Assembly: GCF_031755915.1 (NCBI RefSeq)
Contig: NC_083381.1
Coordinates: forward strand, 2,368,501 to 2,432,500
Length of the DNA: 64,000 nucleotides
Source of the DNA: Ziziphus jujuba
Taxonomy: Eukaryota; Streptophyta; Magnoliopsida; Rosales; Rhamnaceae
Reading direction: 5' to 3'
In this document: piece after piece, positions 44,776 to 58,300 of the stretch
How the letters are laid out: each line of letters opens with the position of its first letter
Position numbering within the stretch: position 1 is the stretch's first letter
Program-made: the position numbers and the translations under genes
Notes under the pieces: model-generated
The model's input: only the letters and a program-made list of their open reading frames with translations
The model's database searches: none
Told to the model about the DNA's origin: nothing

Positions 44776-45767
44776 CTCCACTAATATAGCATTATTGTCA
44801 TTCTTAGGATCAAAAGGACTTCAAAAGCTTGTAATGAAAAATCTATGAGGTAGGGTTTGATAGAAAGAAAAAGGTAAGGATAAATATATTCAAGAAGGAT
44901 TCTTAGTACCAAAAGTCATGAATTAAAGCTTGACCCTCTTTATAAATTAATTTCCCATTTTCTTACTTCAACTCTCACTCACATACTTTTTACTAATCAT
45001 GACCAGCCTACACTCCCTTAATGAAGAATAAAACTTATATTTCTCACTAATGAAGCTTCCTAAATATTTGAGTTCATTTTCTTAATATACAAGTCCCAAG
45101 TGTATTGAAATTACAAATCTTACAACTTAAGGAAGCTATTTCTATAAACTTAAAGAAAGCTAATCCCTCACTTTCATTGCTTCTTTTTTTTTCAATCTTT
45201 TTTTTTTTATAATTTTCTTTTGAACTTCATTTTTTTCCTTTTTTTAAATAGAGGGAAATAGCTACATTACAATTTCATGCTTTCCTTGAGTTTACAAACT
45301 TTAAATCTAGGACACTTTTTTTTTTTTTAACTCAAATACACTCCCTATCATCACTCCCAACTTTATCTTTATTCCCCAAAATTGAACTGTTACTTCTTTC
45401 GTTACACTCAAGCTCCTCATAGAGAACAAACTAAGTCCAATCTCCATTTCTCTTCTCCCAAACTTAGATTACTCACTCACCTAAACCATACTCAAGCTAA
45501 AATTCATCTCATTTCAATACTAAGATTCCTTAATTCTGAAAAAGGTGGGATAAGAATAATAATTAGGTTCATAAAGGTTAGTAAATGAGACTTATCAATG
45601 GAAAGGCTTTAGTTGCATCTCTATATGCATCCTAAAGGGTCAAAAAGGGTACTAGGGATATAAAATGGTATGGTTAGCTTCAAAAGGCTCAAACTCAACA
45701 AGAAAGCCTAAATTATCTCCTAAGCTCAACATAAAATTAGGATTGCGCCTCGAGTTGAAATTGTGTA
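44776..45767. other. non-coding retrotransposon remnant, left of solo LTR copy 3
   Basis: T-rich and A-rich, no protein recognised. The sequence continues at 48529 beyond the solo LTR, so that LTR is nested in it. CCCCCAAACTTAAACAAAATG at 49016-49036 is typical, in my memory, of non-coding regions of Tat-type gypsy elements. Confidence 0.35.
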
Positions 45768-48523
45768 TGTCAGGACCCGTTCAAAATTCCTCACCGGAAC
45801 CCTAGACAAGTCCTGATCCTAGGGAAACCCTACCGGACCCTCCAATGGAAAATCTGGCAGAACCTCCCCTAAGGGTTGGACTTACCACAAATTTCCTGCA
45901 CTGAAAACACACTTCTAAATTCATCCCCTTATTCCTCCCACAGTACTACAAATTGATTCCACAAATTTATAGCACTCCAATGAATAACAGTAATCCAGTG
46001 TATAATTAATACATAAATGTCCGAGACAGTATACTGAGCTTCATGAAATACTATTAAGCATAGAATACAACGGGGATGAAAGAAATAATACAATTGAAAT
46101 AAATGAAGACAAAAGTACTTCTCGAACTACGATAGCAGCAGAGATTTGGTTCACTCCGGAAGAACATCTACCACCCCTTGCACCTAAGGGAACGGAATTT
46201 AAAAACGTGAGATGCTAATCATCTCAGTGAGTGACCCTAACTACTGAACACTTTTAACATTAATAATATAACAAATGAAGAAAATTAATTAATACCAACA
46301 ATTAAATAGATAAATAAATAATACACGATTGAAAGTAATAATTTCACTCAAAACCCTCACTATTCACTCCGTTGGAAATGTTCCCTTTTTAAAACATTTT
46401 CACAAAACCCGATATTCGTATTTTCCGAAAACCAAGGGATCAATCAATTTAATAAACAATAGATAAATACCCAAATATAAATAAAATGTAATAAAATATA
46501 ATAAATAATTTTTCAACACTTTGGGGTTTTAAATTTTTATCCGAAAATTTATACTTGACGCACCACACCATATACCAGTGATGCCCTCCGATACCCAGCG
46601 TCCCGAGCACCGACTGGCGGGGAGATTAAAGAGAGAAACTTGCATACGGCACTTCGGTGTCCCGACAGTACCGCTGCTGAAACCGTCATCCCGGCCAAGG
46701 AGGGGGGCGGCTATGTGCACTATTTAAAACTTGCCTGCCCTCGGTCCAATGGCAACTCACGGGAGACATAATAACTTGCGCGCTAACCACATATACACTA
46801 GAACACCATTACTGTATGAGTGCGTCTAAATTAATTATTAAATTAATTATTACCGTACCGATTTTCCACAATCACTGTGGGAAATATACAAATTTTCAAA
46901 TTCACCATCCCACATTTTCTTTTAACATTTCCGATACGAAACCATCGATAACAATATAAAAATAATTTTTCTCGTAACACGAGGTTCAACAAATAATATT
47001 CCACGGGTATAATTATCAAATTTGAAACCACCAATTTAAACAAATATTCTCTTTAAAATATTTAAACCAATTATGCCCAGAAAATAATATAAAAATCCAA
47101 ACACAATTAATTAATGAAAATACTTTGCTCATGTGTAGTAAATACAATTAAATCACAATAATAAAAATTGGGGTTTTTTGGATAACCCAAAATTCCGTTT
47201 AGCACCAACAAACATATACGTACTTATAAAATAATAATTTTCCATAATTATAATTAAATCTCACCACATGAGCATAATTCCAAATATCAATTAAACACCA
47301 ATTAAATATAATTAATTACCCAAAATATTTTTAAAGGTGGGTCACTCACCTTAAATACGTATATCAGCTAAGATCCTCCGCAGGATCAACTCCACTACCC
47401 ACACGTGCACCTAAAACATCCACAATACACCAAACCAAATATATTAATATTTTAATCGGGTAACACCCAAATGGGTACCCGGAGGATTACAAATCTGAGC
47501 TCACTTCCCGGAGATCAGACCCGAGGTGGCCGGAATCTCGCCGGAAAGCTTTCGGGATTCAACTCTTCGATTCTCCCAAACCGTCACGAATTGGAGGAAA
47601 AGGACGCCGAATTTGGATTCAGAGTGTCGGAATTAGTGGAGAAGGACTGGAGACGGGACTGGGTACTTGCCGGAACAGGGATTTCTCTGGCGAGCCGTCG
47701 CGGTCACCAGCAACCGTCTCCGCCGCAGGCGTGCACAGGTTGATGGTCGAGATTTTTGGAGGTTTTGTAGCTTGAAGGGAGAGGGTTCCAATGGTACTGA
47801 CAGTGACAAGAACGGAGGCCGGAATGTGGAGATCTCGGCGGTTGAAGGATTCGGCGCCGCGGCCGAAAAAAGCCCCGATCCGGGCACGTCGCCGGCCGGT
47901 TGGCTGTGAAATTTTGGGGTTTGGCCGGGAATGAGGAGGCGCTCCTATCTGGCCGGCGCGTGTAGCAAGAATCGGCTGGAAAATTTGACAACTCCGGTGG
48001 CCGGCGATTCTCTCTCTCCCTCTCTCTCTCCTTTCTTTCTTTCTCTCTCCTCCACCGTCGTTTTTGCCAAATAAAAGCCACCGTGGGTGACACTGTTCAC
48101 CCATGTGGACCAATCAGGTGTCGACACATGGTGTCACTGTGCACTTAAGCCAGATATAATAAAATATTACGGTATCCGGAAAACTTCACACGTCCATAAC
48201 TTTTTAACTAGATGTCCAATTTAAGCGTGCCACTAGTCTATGAACCCGTATTGATGAGTACTTTACAACCATACAAAAGTCAAAACAAAATTATACAACT
48301 ATAAAAAGTCAACTCCCGACACCTTTTGGACAGTTTGCACCTCGACTTGTTTTGCCCATAACTTTCAAACTGTAGCTCCGTTTTCGACGTGCTACTAGTC
48401 TACGAACTCGGGGAGTCATGCACTTCGCCATGGTACCACGGTCAACTTTTGACCCATTCGGTCAACGGTCAACCTCGGTCAACGTGCCAAAAATTCTGAC
48501 ATGGTTCGGGACGGGGTGTTACA
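45768..48523 (+). mobile_element. solo LTR, copy 3 of the ~3-kb family
   Basis: It starts TGTCAGGACC and ends GGGTGTTACA with a perfect 5-bp duplication GTGTA (45763-45767 and 48524-48528). Length 2756 bp, the shortest full copy. It has the same internal landmarks as the others, including the GC-rich block at 47470-48110 and the GAGATGCTAATCATCTCAGT block near 46208. No coding domain or primer-binding site. Confidence 0.92.
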
Positions 48524-48528
48524 GTGTA

Positions 48529-49144
48529 AGTTCTAAAGCTAATCTAATAATGTACCTTAGTCATGCAAATTTTCATCAAAATACAAGCTATATCATGTCC
48601 ATAATCATTAAGTGCTCTAATTTCTCAAGAACAACAATATTAAAGTCTATCTTCTAGTAATCAAACAACAAATCACAAATTCATTATCATAAGAATGTGC
48701 ATCTAATTATTAGTTTATTCATCATTTTCCAATTATTCTATCTACCAAAACCAAAAACTACTCAAAACTAAAAGCTAAAATATCTTTCGATTTTTCAAAA
48801 ATAAAAATCTAACATAAAAGAAAGTACAATATTTTTGGAATTTTTCAAATTTTTATGAATTTTCAAAAGTTTTTCTCAAAAAAAAAACAAACTATTAAAA
48901 ACCTAATTTAAAATTCTAACAAGATGATTGAAAAATTCAAATTTCAAACATTAAGCACAAAATTTTTTAAAATTTCAACCAAATTTTCAAAAAGACTCTA
49001 AAATTTGAATTCCTACCCCCAAACTTAAACAAAATGTTGTCCCCAATGTTTAAAATTAAAGACAAGGGATAAGATAACATACTTGGGGGGTGAGTGAAAT
49101 TCATCCCTAAACTTTGATTCTTCAGGTCTTTTAATGATAAGTTT
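48529..49144. other. non-coding retrotransposon remnant, right of solo LTR copy 3
   Basis: A continuation of 44776-45767 across the solo LTR. A-rich with many AAATTTT runs. No gene. Confidence 0.4.
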
Positions 49145-49430
49145 CTAATCTTAACTCCAATTCTGTCATACTACTAGTCTACGAACTCATGTTGATGAGT
49201 ACCTTACCATGGTACCTCGATCAACACAAAATTTCTCTCACATTAAAAGTAAACCATAGGACCCACTTGATCAACCCGATCAACCTTGGTTAAACCCGAT
49301 TAGAATTTCAAACTCAAGACAATTTCTCTGATTAGGGTGTTAAATTTCCAAATATAAATCTACTAAATATTTATCACAAAGAATATCAATTTCAAATATT
49401 CAATTAATACAAAATATTCATAGTCAATAT
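49145..49430 (+). mobile_element. truncated fifth member of the ~3-kb LTR family
   Basis: CTACTAGTCTACGAACTC, GGTACCTCGATCAAC, GGTTAAACCCGATTAG and TTAGGGTGTTA line up in order with the last ~250 bases of the full copies (for example 54685-54847). It is followed by AT-rich sequence like that near 2880-2960, so it is rearranged. It is more diverged than the four full copies. Confidence 0.6.
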
Positions 49431-49754
49431 TTTTTTTTTTTTATTCTCATATGCATTTTATGATGCTCTCATGCCAATTCACATAAGGTGCTATGATATT
49501 AATAATAGTTATTTTAATTGCTTATTAAACACTACTCGTCTAGTTTGTTTGCTATAATTAAGTGGAGAAACCGGGCTATCCCTTATAAGTAGCAGTAACA
49601 CAAAGTAGAGAAGAAAGCCTATATATCACAGGACCTTCCTCTGACCGAACTAGTTTTTTTACTGCATAATCCAAGATACGCCAGAGTGTCCTCCAGCCTT
49701 TAGCTTGATGTTTGACATTAACGGAGGAGGGCTAGGGCTACTACTTCTCCTGGA

Positions 49755-51390
49755 CATAAACTTTGACGAGAACAAGCCCTTGCATCCTTGAAAACTTGAC
49801 TAGGCGTATAGAAATAGCCCTTGCTTAGGGCACAATGTATATCCTCTTTGCATTTGCACTAACCTTCCAGTGCACAACCTTCCTTGAAAATAGTTATCCC
49901 ACCCTGCAGTCCAAGAAGTTGTCGGTCCATTGACTAGAGAAGAGCCCCATTGGATCATACAATTTCTTTACAGCCAAGGACTTTTTAGCATTTTTATACT
50001 TTTTGATCACCACATCAAGTATTATGTTCTGATTCTTCCCCCAGTGCGGCAATGCCCTGTATTTGATCACTGCCATTTGCTCTATTTCTCCAATGACGTC
50101 CTCGTAAAGCCTCGGAGCCTTTGAATCTTTGCTTTGATAATATGTAAAATCGAAGTCCACTACATCTTCTTCTTGCCTAGGTAAGCACTGGAGGATGTAA
50201 CATGGTGCAAGAGAATCCCACTGTAGAGTTCTAAGCCACACAGGGCCTTAGGTTGTAGCTCAACAAGACTCTGCACGTCTAGAATGAAGCTCTTAAATGA
50301 GGACATCCGAATACTGAATGTAGTTTGGTGAAAGAATTCGCTTTCCACTCTTGGGTCCCATATGTTAGCCAAGATAACAAAAGCCCAAATAATAAAAGGC
50401 AAAACCCACATAAGACTTCTTAGCCCAATACTTTAAGCAACCTCACGAACTATCTAGAAGAATGTGTACATAATTTTCTATGTGTAATTCTTATCGTTAT
50501 CCCACTAAGCAACTTCCAGGAAGCTTCCCTTTTTTTTGCATTTTACTATTGTATCAATTAATGATAGGATCCCCAGGAGCTGTAATATAAATATATATCT
50601 TAAAGGAATGAACAGTGGAGAGAGTGACATCCATTTCCTTTGTTACAGCGCAAAATATCTTTCTCTATTTTCGAGGTTGTTTTCAATATCTTTCTCTATT
50701 TTCAAAGTTGATTTCAAAGTTTTACCATGCACAAGCTATGATCCTTTTGTCCTCTAGGCTTTCCAAGCAGGGCCTGATGCTTGAAGCCGGCGTTGATATC
50801 CGATTACGGGATGGCCCGTAAAGATAACACCCTTCCAAGTTTATATACTTCTCGATCAGAAAACATATACTACATTTATTCATACAATTTAGACTTTGAG
50901 ATATACAATTGTTTGTCAAACCGAATGCAGTGTTTAAGAGAGTAGACGTGACCAACTTTGCATCGATGCATTTCCCATCATCATCACTCTCCGAATTCTT
51001 GATTCTCCTCTGATACAGTTGATCAGAACAGCAAACAAAAACCATTAAAGGAAACACACATATATATATATATATATATATAAATATATATATATTTGTG
51101 TGTGCAAAGTGGTTTGACATATAGCTACCTAGCTAGCTAACCTAACTTTGGTTCTAATAATTGCAAGGGTTAGGGAGGGTGTGGAGCGGAATGGTGTGAG
51201 ATCATATAAACCATCACTCAGCCATCGATTCGATAGACTGCCTTGTGTTGACTTGGTACCATGTTATCTTTGAAAACTTATGCTTTTTGGGAAAGGCTGA
51301 GAATGAAAAACTTATTGGCTTTTTAAATCCAGATGACAATTGCTCCGTCGTATGTTTTTTTAATACCCAATGAAAATTGACCACGTTAGT
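49755..51390 (-). pseudogene. GULLO: L-gulonolactone oxidase copy b
   Basis: The same gene parts as copy a, uninterrupted by the MULE. From high to low: the PSQHKAVYR-equivalent near 51285-51150, DDDGKCIDAKLVTSTLLNTA and FGLTNN near 50995-50900, PCLESLEDKRIIACAW near 50770-50725, a 362-bp solo LTR (50363-50724), then DPRVESEFFHQTTFSIRMSS, ELQPKALCGLELYSG, AYLGKKK, and in another frame FDFTYYQSKDS, ALPHWGKNQN and FSSQWTD. The frameshift after AYLGK (near 50169-50177) is shared with copy a; a second one-base deletion near 49919 is its own. No N-terminal FAD domain was found. A TA/TATA run lies at about 51060-51093. Confidence 0.85.
50363..50724 (+). mobile_element. 362-bp solo LTR in the GulLO copy b exon
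   Basis: Same position, orientation and length as 28657-29018 in copy a. Flanks are CCATA (50358-50362) and CCATG (50725-50729). It was inserted before the a/b duplication. Confidence 0.82.
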
Positions 51391-51860
51391 GCCATTCTTA
51401 TTTCTTGATTTTTTCCTATTTTTTATTTTTTTATTTTGCTTTCGACTATAATCCCCTTGTCAATTGCAAAATAAATAGATAAATAAATAAAAATATTACA
51501 TTCCTTATTCCCAAAAATCAAAACAACTTGCAAGTTTCACAGATTGCAAATAAGTTATAAGGAAGTTTACTTAACTACGGTGTACCAAGTTAAATAAACA
51601 GAGACTCCAAATAACCTTTCAAGTGGTAAATGGATAATATACTAGAGTAACAAGAAGTTAATTAGTTAGCAAAAGTTGAAGGCTTTTGGGTTCTCTTACA
51701 TTTCATTTTGGATCATAAGCTTGTTAACTTACTTCCTAACCCCTAAAACAATTCCCTCACATTTTCCTTGTCACCGGCTCTATTTCTTCAATTTTCATGG
51801 CTTTTTTTCTTTTGTTTTTGTTTTTTATTTTTTTGTGGATACAGAAAATTTACCAGTAGC
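51391..51860. repeat. upstream flank of GulLO copy b
   Basis: Counterpart of 29690-30152. It ends at the solo LTR insertion; the rest of the flank resumes at 54853. No gene. Confidence 0.75.
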
Positions 51861-54847
51861 TGTCAGGACCTGTCCAAAGTTCCTCACCGGAACCCTAGAC
51901 AAGCCCTGATCCCAGGGAAACCCTACCGGACCCTCCTATGGAAAATCCGGCAGAACCTCCCCTAAGAGATGGACTTACCACAATTTCCTGCACTGAAAAC
52001 ACACTTCTATAACGTCCCCCTTATTCCTCCCACAATACTACAAGTTGGTTCCACAAATTTCAGCACTTCAAAAATAAATACAGTAATCCAGTGCATAATA
52101 AATACATAAGTGTTCCATACAGTATACAGAGCTTCGTGAAGTACTACTAGGTATAGAATACAACAAGAGTGAAAGAAATATTACAACTGCAATAAAAGAA
52201 GAACAGCGTACTTCACGAACTAAAACAGCGATGAAGATTAAGTCCGCTCCGGATGAACACCGACAACCTGGTACCTAGAGGAACGGAATTTGAAAATATG
52301 AGATGCTAGTCATCTCAATGAGTGACCCTATCTACTATACAATATAATACCACGGTAATAAGTAGATAATTAATGATTACTTGGAAATAATAATTTCTCT
52401 CAAAACCCTTACAATTCTCTCAGTTGGAAAAGTTCCCCTTTTAAAACCTTTTCACAAAACCCTTTGTTCGTATTCCCCGAAAACTAAGACATCAAATAAA
52501 TACCAGAAACGGTAATAATTATATTTTTGATTCCAATACAGTTTCAAAATATTTATTTTGAAATCACAGTTCTGAAAATCACTTGATGCACCCCCTATAT
52601 ACCAGTGGCGCCAACAGTACCCAGCGTCCCAAGGTACCGCCAGACAGGAGGTTATAGAAAGAAACCGCCATACGATCGCGTGGCGTCCCACTGCGCCACT
52701 GCTAACCTGGTGTCCCGGCCATGGAGGGGTGGCCTACCCTCACCCGATGGCAACCACAGGACAACCTCATAATATCACCTGCGCGCTACTCACATCCACC
52801 TGCGCGCTAATCACATCTGTGTGCACACTAACCATATCACATATAAACAGAACACCAGTACGTGCACGGTGCATCTAAAAATCATAAAATCCACATATTT
52901 AATTTATATATCAAATCTCACATTTTGCATAAATAGAGCGGGTTTATTCCATCCGCTTGAACCCGGAAATTCTCCACAATTTCTTTATAACCAACACCAT
53001 AAATTCCATGATTTTCAAATCCACCAACTCCCAAATCTACCAATTTAAATATTCCAATTTTTTCCAATAGCATAAATAATTGTCGAAATATAATAATTAA
53101 ATCTCATAATATTCCATGGGCATATTTTATAAAAATTGGAGTCACCAACATAAACAAATATTTTCCTTGAAATATTTGAAAATCAAATCATGCCCGATTT
53201 AATGTTAAAACCACAAGAATTTCAAAATTCTCAAAACCATAAAATAATTTCATATGGCATAAATTTATATAATGCATATTTTCTTTAAACAAATAAATTG
53301 ACTAATAATTCCATAATAAATCAAATAAATATTTGGCACATAGAATTTAAATTCCAAATATTCAAATCACACAATATTATTCACCAATTTAATTCCCAAA
53401 ATTAATTTGAAGGTGGGTCACTCACCTTAAGCACGTATCTCAATCAAGATCCTCCGTAGAATCGACTCGGCTACTCGCACGTGCACCTAAAACATCCACA
53501 GTACACCAAACCACAAATATTAATATTTTAATCGCGTAACTCCCAAATGGGTACCCGGGGAGCGAACACCAAACGATATCTAAAATTTACGAATTATATA
53601 CCGAATCGAAGCTCGAGTGATGAGGATCACGGATTCGGTCTTAATTTCCGGTGATCGGACCTGAGGTGGTCGGAATCTCGCCGGAAAGCTTTCGGGTTTC
53701 GACTTCGCAATTCTCCCAAACCGTCGTGAATTGGCGGAAACGGATGCCGAATTCGGGTTCAGAAGGTCGAACACAATCGGGAGGGATCGGCGGTGCAACT
53801 GGGTATTCGCCAGAACAGTAACTTCCGGTGGACCGGCACGGTCACCGGCAACCGTCGCCGGCGGTGGCGCGTGCGGTGGCCATTGGCTGAGATTTTTTGC
53901 AGATTTGTAGATCGAGGGGAGAGGAATCCAACGGGACCGGCGGTGAGGCAAACGGAGGCCGGACGACGGAGAAATCGGGGTTTGAAGAATTCCGGCCCCT
54001 CGCCGGAAAAAGCTCCGATCCCGGCGCGTCGGAGGTCCGGTGGCCGTGAAATTTGGTGGGTAGGCCGGACTTGAGGAGGTGGTGATGGCTGGCTGGCGCG
54101 TGTGGCAGGAAAATGGCCGAAAATGGGTCAATCGGCGGTGGAGGGAAAAATCACCACCGATCTTCGCCGCCTCGATCCGGGCGCGTCCGGCGGCCAATGG
54201 CCGTGAAATTTTGGGGTTTTGCCGAAAATGGGAAGAGGATTCTGTCTGGCCAGCGCGTGTAAGGTGGATCGGCCGGAAAATTCGAGAAACTCCGACGGCC
54301 GGTCGGACTCTCTCTCTCTTTCTCTCTCCTCTCTCTCTTTCTCTCTCTTCCCCGAGATTTTTGTCAAATAAAAACCACCGTGTGACACTGTTCATTCCAC
54401 GTGGACTAATCAGGTGGTGACACGTGGCGTCACTGTGCACTTAAGCCAGATATAATAAAATATTACGGTATCCGGCGAACTTCAAACGTCCATAACTTTT
54501 CAACCAAATGTCCGATTTAAGCGTGCCGCTAGTCTATGAACTCGTATTGACGAGTACTTTACAACCATATAAGATTCAACACAAAATTATACAATGGTAA
54601 AAAGTCAACTCCGGCACCTTCTGGACAGTTTGCACCTCGACTTGTTTTGCCCATAAGTTTCAAACCGTAGCTCCATTTTCGACGTGCTACTAGTCTACGA
54701 ACTCGGGGCATCATGCACTTCGCCACGGTACCCTGGTCAACTCGAAATTTCAACTGGAACAAAAAGTCAACTTTTGACCTACTCGGTCAACGGTCAACCT
54801 CGGTCAACGTGCACGAATTCCGATGTGATTTGGGACAGGGTGTTACA
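51861..54847 (+). mobile_element. solo LTR, copy 4 of the ~3-kb family
   Basis: It starts TGTCAGGACC and ends GGGTGTTACA with a perfect GTAGC duplication (51856-51860 and 54848-54852). The paralogous empty site near 30148-30170 (ACCAGAAGACGCTACTGGAAC) shows exactly what was interrupted. Length 2987 bp. A long minus-strand open frame (53580-54440) covers the GC-rich block, but it is Arg/Ser/Pro-rich, not conserved in frame in the other copies, and I do not call it a gene. Confidence 0.95.
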
Positions 54848-54852
54848 GTAGC

Positions 54853-55147
54853 CGCTAATGGAACATCTCTGAAGAATAATGTAACCTCAATTTTATATTG
54901 TTAGAAGAGAATATTGGTAGTACAACAAAACGTTCCAAGAATATTTCACCAAAAAAAAAAAAAATTCGAAGAATAACACTTCAGATTAACAGCCTCTTTT
55001 AAATTTGTATTCTATGCATATTATGCTACTTAAAAAAATTGTTTATTTTGTCCCTCGTACTTTGGTTTCCATAGGAGGAGCTCGTCATGAGTTTTGATCA
55101 ATTTTGTTGTTCATGTATTTCTTATGTGAAAGAGTCTTGGGAACGTC
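54853..55147. repeat. flank b resumed, with start of d'
   Basis: Counterpart of 30168-30684. Compared with that copy, about 230 bases (30395-30620) are missing at 55076, where CCATAG joins GAGGAGCTCG; GAGGAG occurs at both edges in the other copy, which fits a deletion between short repeats. The block ends at the hAT target site. Confidence 0.75.
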
Positions 55148-55159
55148 TAGGAGTGGGCA

Positions 55160-55330
55160 AAAACCGACCTGACCCGACAAAACCAACCAAACCGAAGAAT
55201 TTGGGTCGGTTTGGGTTGGTTTTTATTGTTTAGTCGGTTTGGGTCGAGTTATACATATAAAAATGTTAGATTTTCGATTCGGGTTACGGGTTGGAAGGAA
55301 TTTTAACCCACCCAACCCGAACCGAACCGT
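55160..55330. repeat. hAT left subterminal motif cluster
   Basis: Repeated ACCGA, GGGTCGGTTTGGG, TCGGTTTGGGTCGAG and ACCCGAACCGAACCG motifs in both orientations over 170 bases. A matching cluster lies at about 62070-62255 on the right. Inferred to be transposase binding sites. Confidence 0.7.
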
Positions 55331-58300
55331 TTCATACCCAAAGAGCCATTTTGCAAAAATTATTTTCACTAAATTATTTCTATGAAATTTTGTAAGCCAT
55401 TGATCTCTCACCATCTAATTACCACCGTTGGATTTCAAGATGAAAACACAATACACAACAGTGACAGCACTCAACAGTCAACACAATCTCAGATTCTCAC
55501 AAAACGAAATTGAAGCCCTAGCATTCACGTCGCCAATCGCCACTCGCAGGCAGCATCCTCCGGCCAGCCACCACCCGATTGAACTCCCAAGCAACGCCAC
55601 CACTTGAACAACCGCCGGCACCGGACCCAGTCCACTCGTCGCCCTCTCGCCGATCGCCATTCACCACCACTCGTCGCCTTCCCAAGTCCTAAGCTCTGCA
55701 GGTAAAAATCATTATATTTCTTATTATTATTATAGTGATTATTGATTGATTGAAATTGAAAGGAAATCTTTCATAATTTTATTTTATTTCGAGTTAGCAA
55801 CTTCTATTTTATTTTTTTTTCGTTCCTTTCTGCTTCCCTTCGGATTGGAAAATTAAATAGATCTTTGCATCTCACACAATTCAAATCTTGTAACACTCAA
55901 CACTTTCACGAGGCTCACTTTACATCCTAATTACACAAACACTGAAACACCTATGCACAAATTAAACAATTTTCCGGGAAATTGCAATCATCCTTCACAA
56001 CCCAATTAAGCTAAAAACCCAGAAATGAAAGCAATGAAACACAAAAAAACAAAGAGACAGAGACAGAAAGAGACTGACTTAGCTGAAGCAGACAAACGGA
56101 GTCTGGGCTCCACGGGACTCGGAGAAGCTCCTCTCATCTCAATCGATACAGCAACAAGATGAGAATGGCACCATCTGATTCTGATTTAGAGAAAAAACAA
56201 ACACAAGCAGAAAAATAGAAAAATAGTATTTTTATTACTTTCTGGAAACACCCAAAAAAAAAAAAAAAACAGATTCAGAGAAAGCAAATACAGAGAACTG
56301 AAAACGAAAAGTAGAAAATACCCAGTTGCTGTGATCTATTTAAAAGAGTGAGTAGCGGAGCTTTTGCTGGCTTAAAAAGAGTTAAAGACTGCCATAGAAG
56401 GCAGTTAATTCATTACTTTTTCATGCTCTTGTCTAAAACCCGGTAATCCAATAAAATATTGACTCAGACTAGTCAATGTTAAGAGTTCTTTAAATATATT
56501 TTCTAAATTTTACATTTTAGAGAATTAAATGGACAAAAAACCTTTCTCCTTTTTTTTTTTAATTCAATAAAAATATTCACCTGGTTTTTCCTCTTAAAAG
56601 ATAGTCAAATTTCACTTTTTTTCTTTTCCTGTTATTTGGGTGATGTTTAAGTTTATTCTTTTCTTGTGTAATGGTGTAGGTGCAGAATGATTGGGTTGGG
56701 GATAAGTGATATAAAAAAGAACAATGATTAAGAAAACTAATAAGTGGAAACTTTTTGGGTTATGTACAATTTCTTTATCAAATAATAGTAATTTTGAATC
56801 TAGAACTTTAAAAATATTTGAAAATTAATTTCTTTGTTGAACAATCTGTCATTGCCAATTTGATTCTTGCTCTTAATGGTTAAAAATGCATACTTGTACT
56901 CAATTATGTCATTTGCATGAATGATGGAAAATAAATATTATTTTTTTATTTCAATTCATTTATATTTATGCCCTAAAATCTTGTGCAAATCAGAGTGTTT
57001 ATATTGTTGTTTGTTTGATTCAAATGGCTTATTTTGTTGAATGGTGGACTTGGCAGTATCTGTCCAATTATTATATAAATTCATCATAATAATGTTCATA
57101 ATTATGTACAAGCTAAACTTAAAGTACAAGCTGCATATATATATATATATATATATTTTTTTTTTTTTTATTTATATATTTATATATAATTATATATGAG
57201 GTTCTTTTCCTCAAGTCACTCAAAATTATTTATGCATAACTAAAACTTTTTGTCTTGATAAATATGAATAAAAACCTTAACCTGCATTTTTTGTTCACAA
57301 GCGCAGAATATATTGGAAGAAAGCTACTTCTTCAATCACCTTCAAGGACCAAACAGCTTGCTTGAATCACCTGTTGGACAGGCTTCTCAAACTCTCAGCA
57401 GTCAGCACTAATTTGGGCAGTGAATCTAATTCCTCTCCAAATGGTAGAACAGATGTGGCAGGTTTGATAAGCTTCTAATTCTCTGGAATTTATTCTCTTT
57501 TAATTTCCTTTGGTGGTTGTTTCCCATTACTTAAAGAATCTATGCTATTTTAAATACATAAAATATTATACATGGAAACTATGGAATGCTGTTTTTTCTA
57601 ATCAGTCTTAACACCAGGAGTTTGGATGGAAGAAGTGTATAGCAAACTTTTTTTTTTTCTGTTTTTTCTAATTAGTATTGCAATTTTATTTTTTTTATTT
57701 TGCTTTGTGGTCTAATATATTTTTTCCCCTGTTTTGTAGATAAAATCAAACAGCCTATCGTGACTTGCATAAATCGAATAGCATTCCTTTTCTTCATTTA
57801 ATTCCAAGATCACAAACAATTGTGTGATTGTCTATTATTTGGAGGTAAGTTACTTAGCCTTTTTCTCGTTATTTTTGCATGTGGGAAGGTCAAAAATTGC
57901 TTTTGGAAAGTGTAGTGAAGCATAGGCTGTGAAATTGTTTGCTGTGAAGTTTGGAGATTGTGAAGTGATGTGTGACTTGATTGCTGTGAAGTTGTTAATA
58001 TAACCTGGCCTGCTGATTTTGACAGCTATATGTATATATATTTGTATATATATATATATATATACATATATTATATCTATAGCTTTGTATTTTAATGATA
58101 AAAAGCAAACTTAATTAAAAGATCCTGATGGGCATTTTCAGCTGGTCACAAACCAATTTTTCCTTTCTTGTTTCTCTTTATATTAAATTAATCTAGGCAA
58201 GAACTAGCTGGTCACAAACCAACCAGCAAAATCTTCTTCCATGAAGTGCATCTATATGTTTGTTTCAAAAAATGAAACAGAATTATGAATTATTCTCAAC

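Noticed and set aside
53580..54440. 286-codon open frame on the minus strand
   Set aside because: It lies wholly inside solo LTR copy 4, is rich in Arg, Ser and Pro, and has no domain. Equivalent blocks in the other LTR copies (47619-48113, 33158-33805) read in different lengths and frames. GC-rich sequence is enough to explain it.
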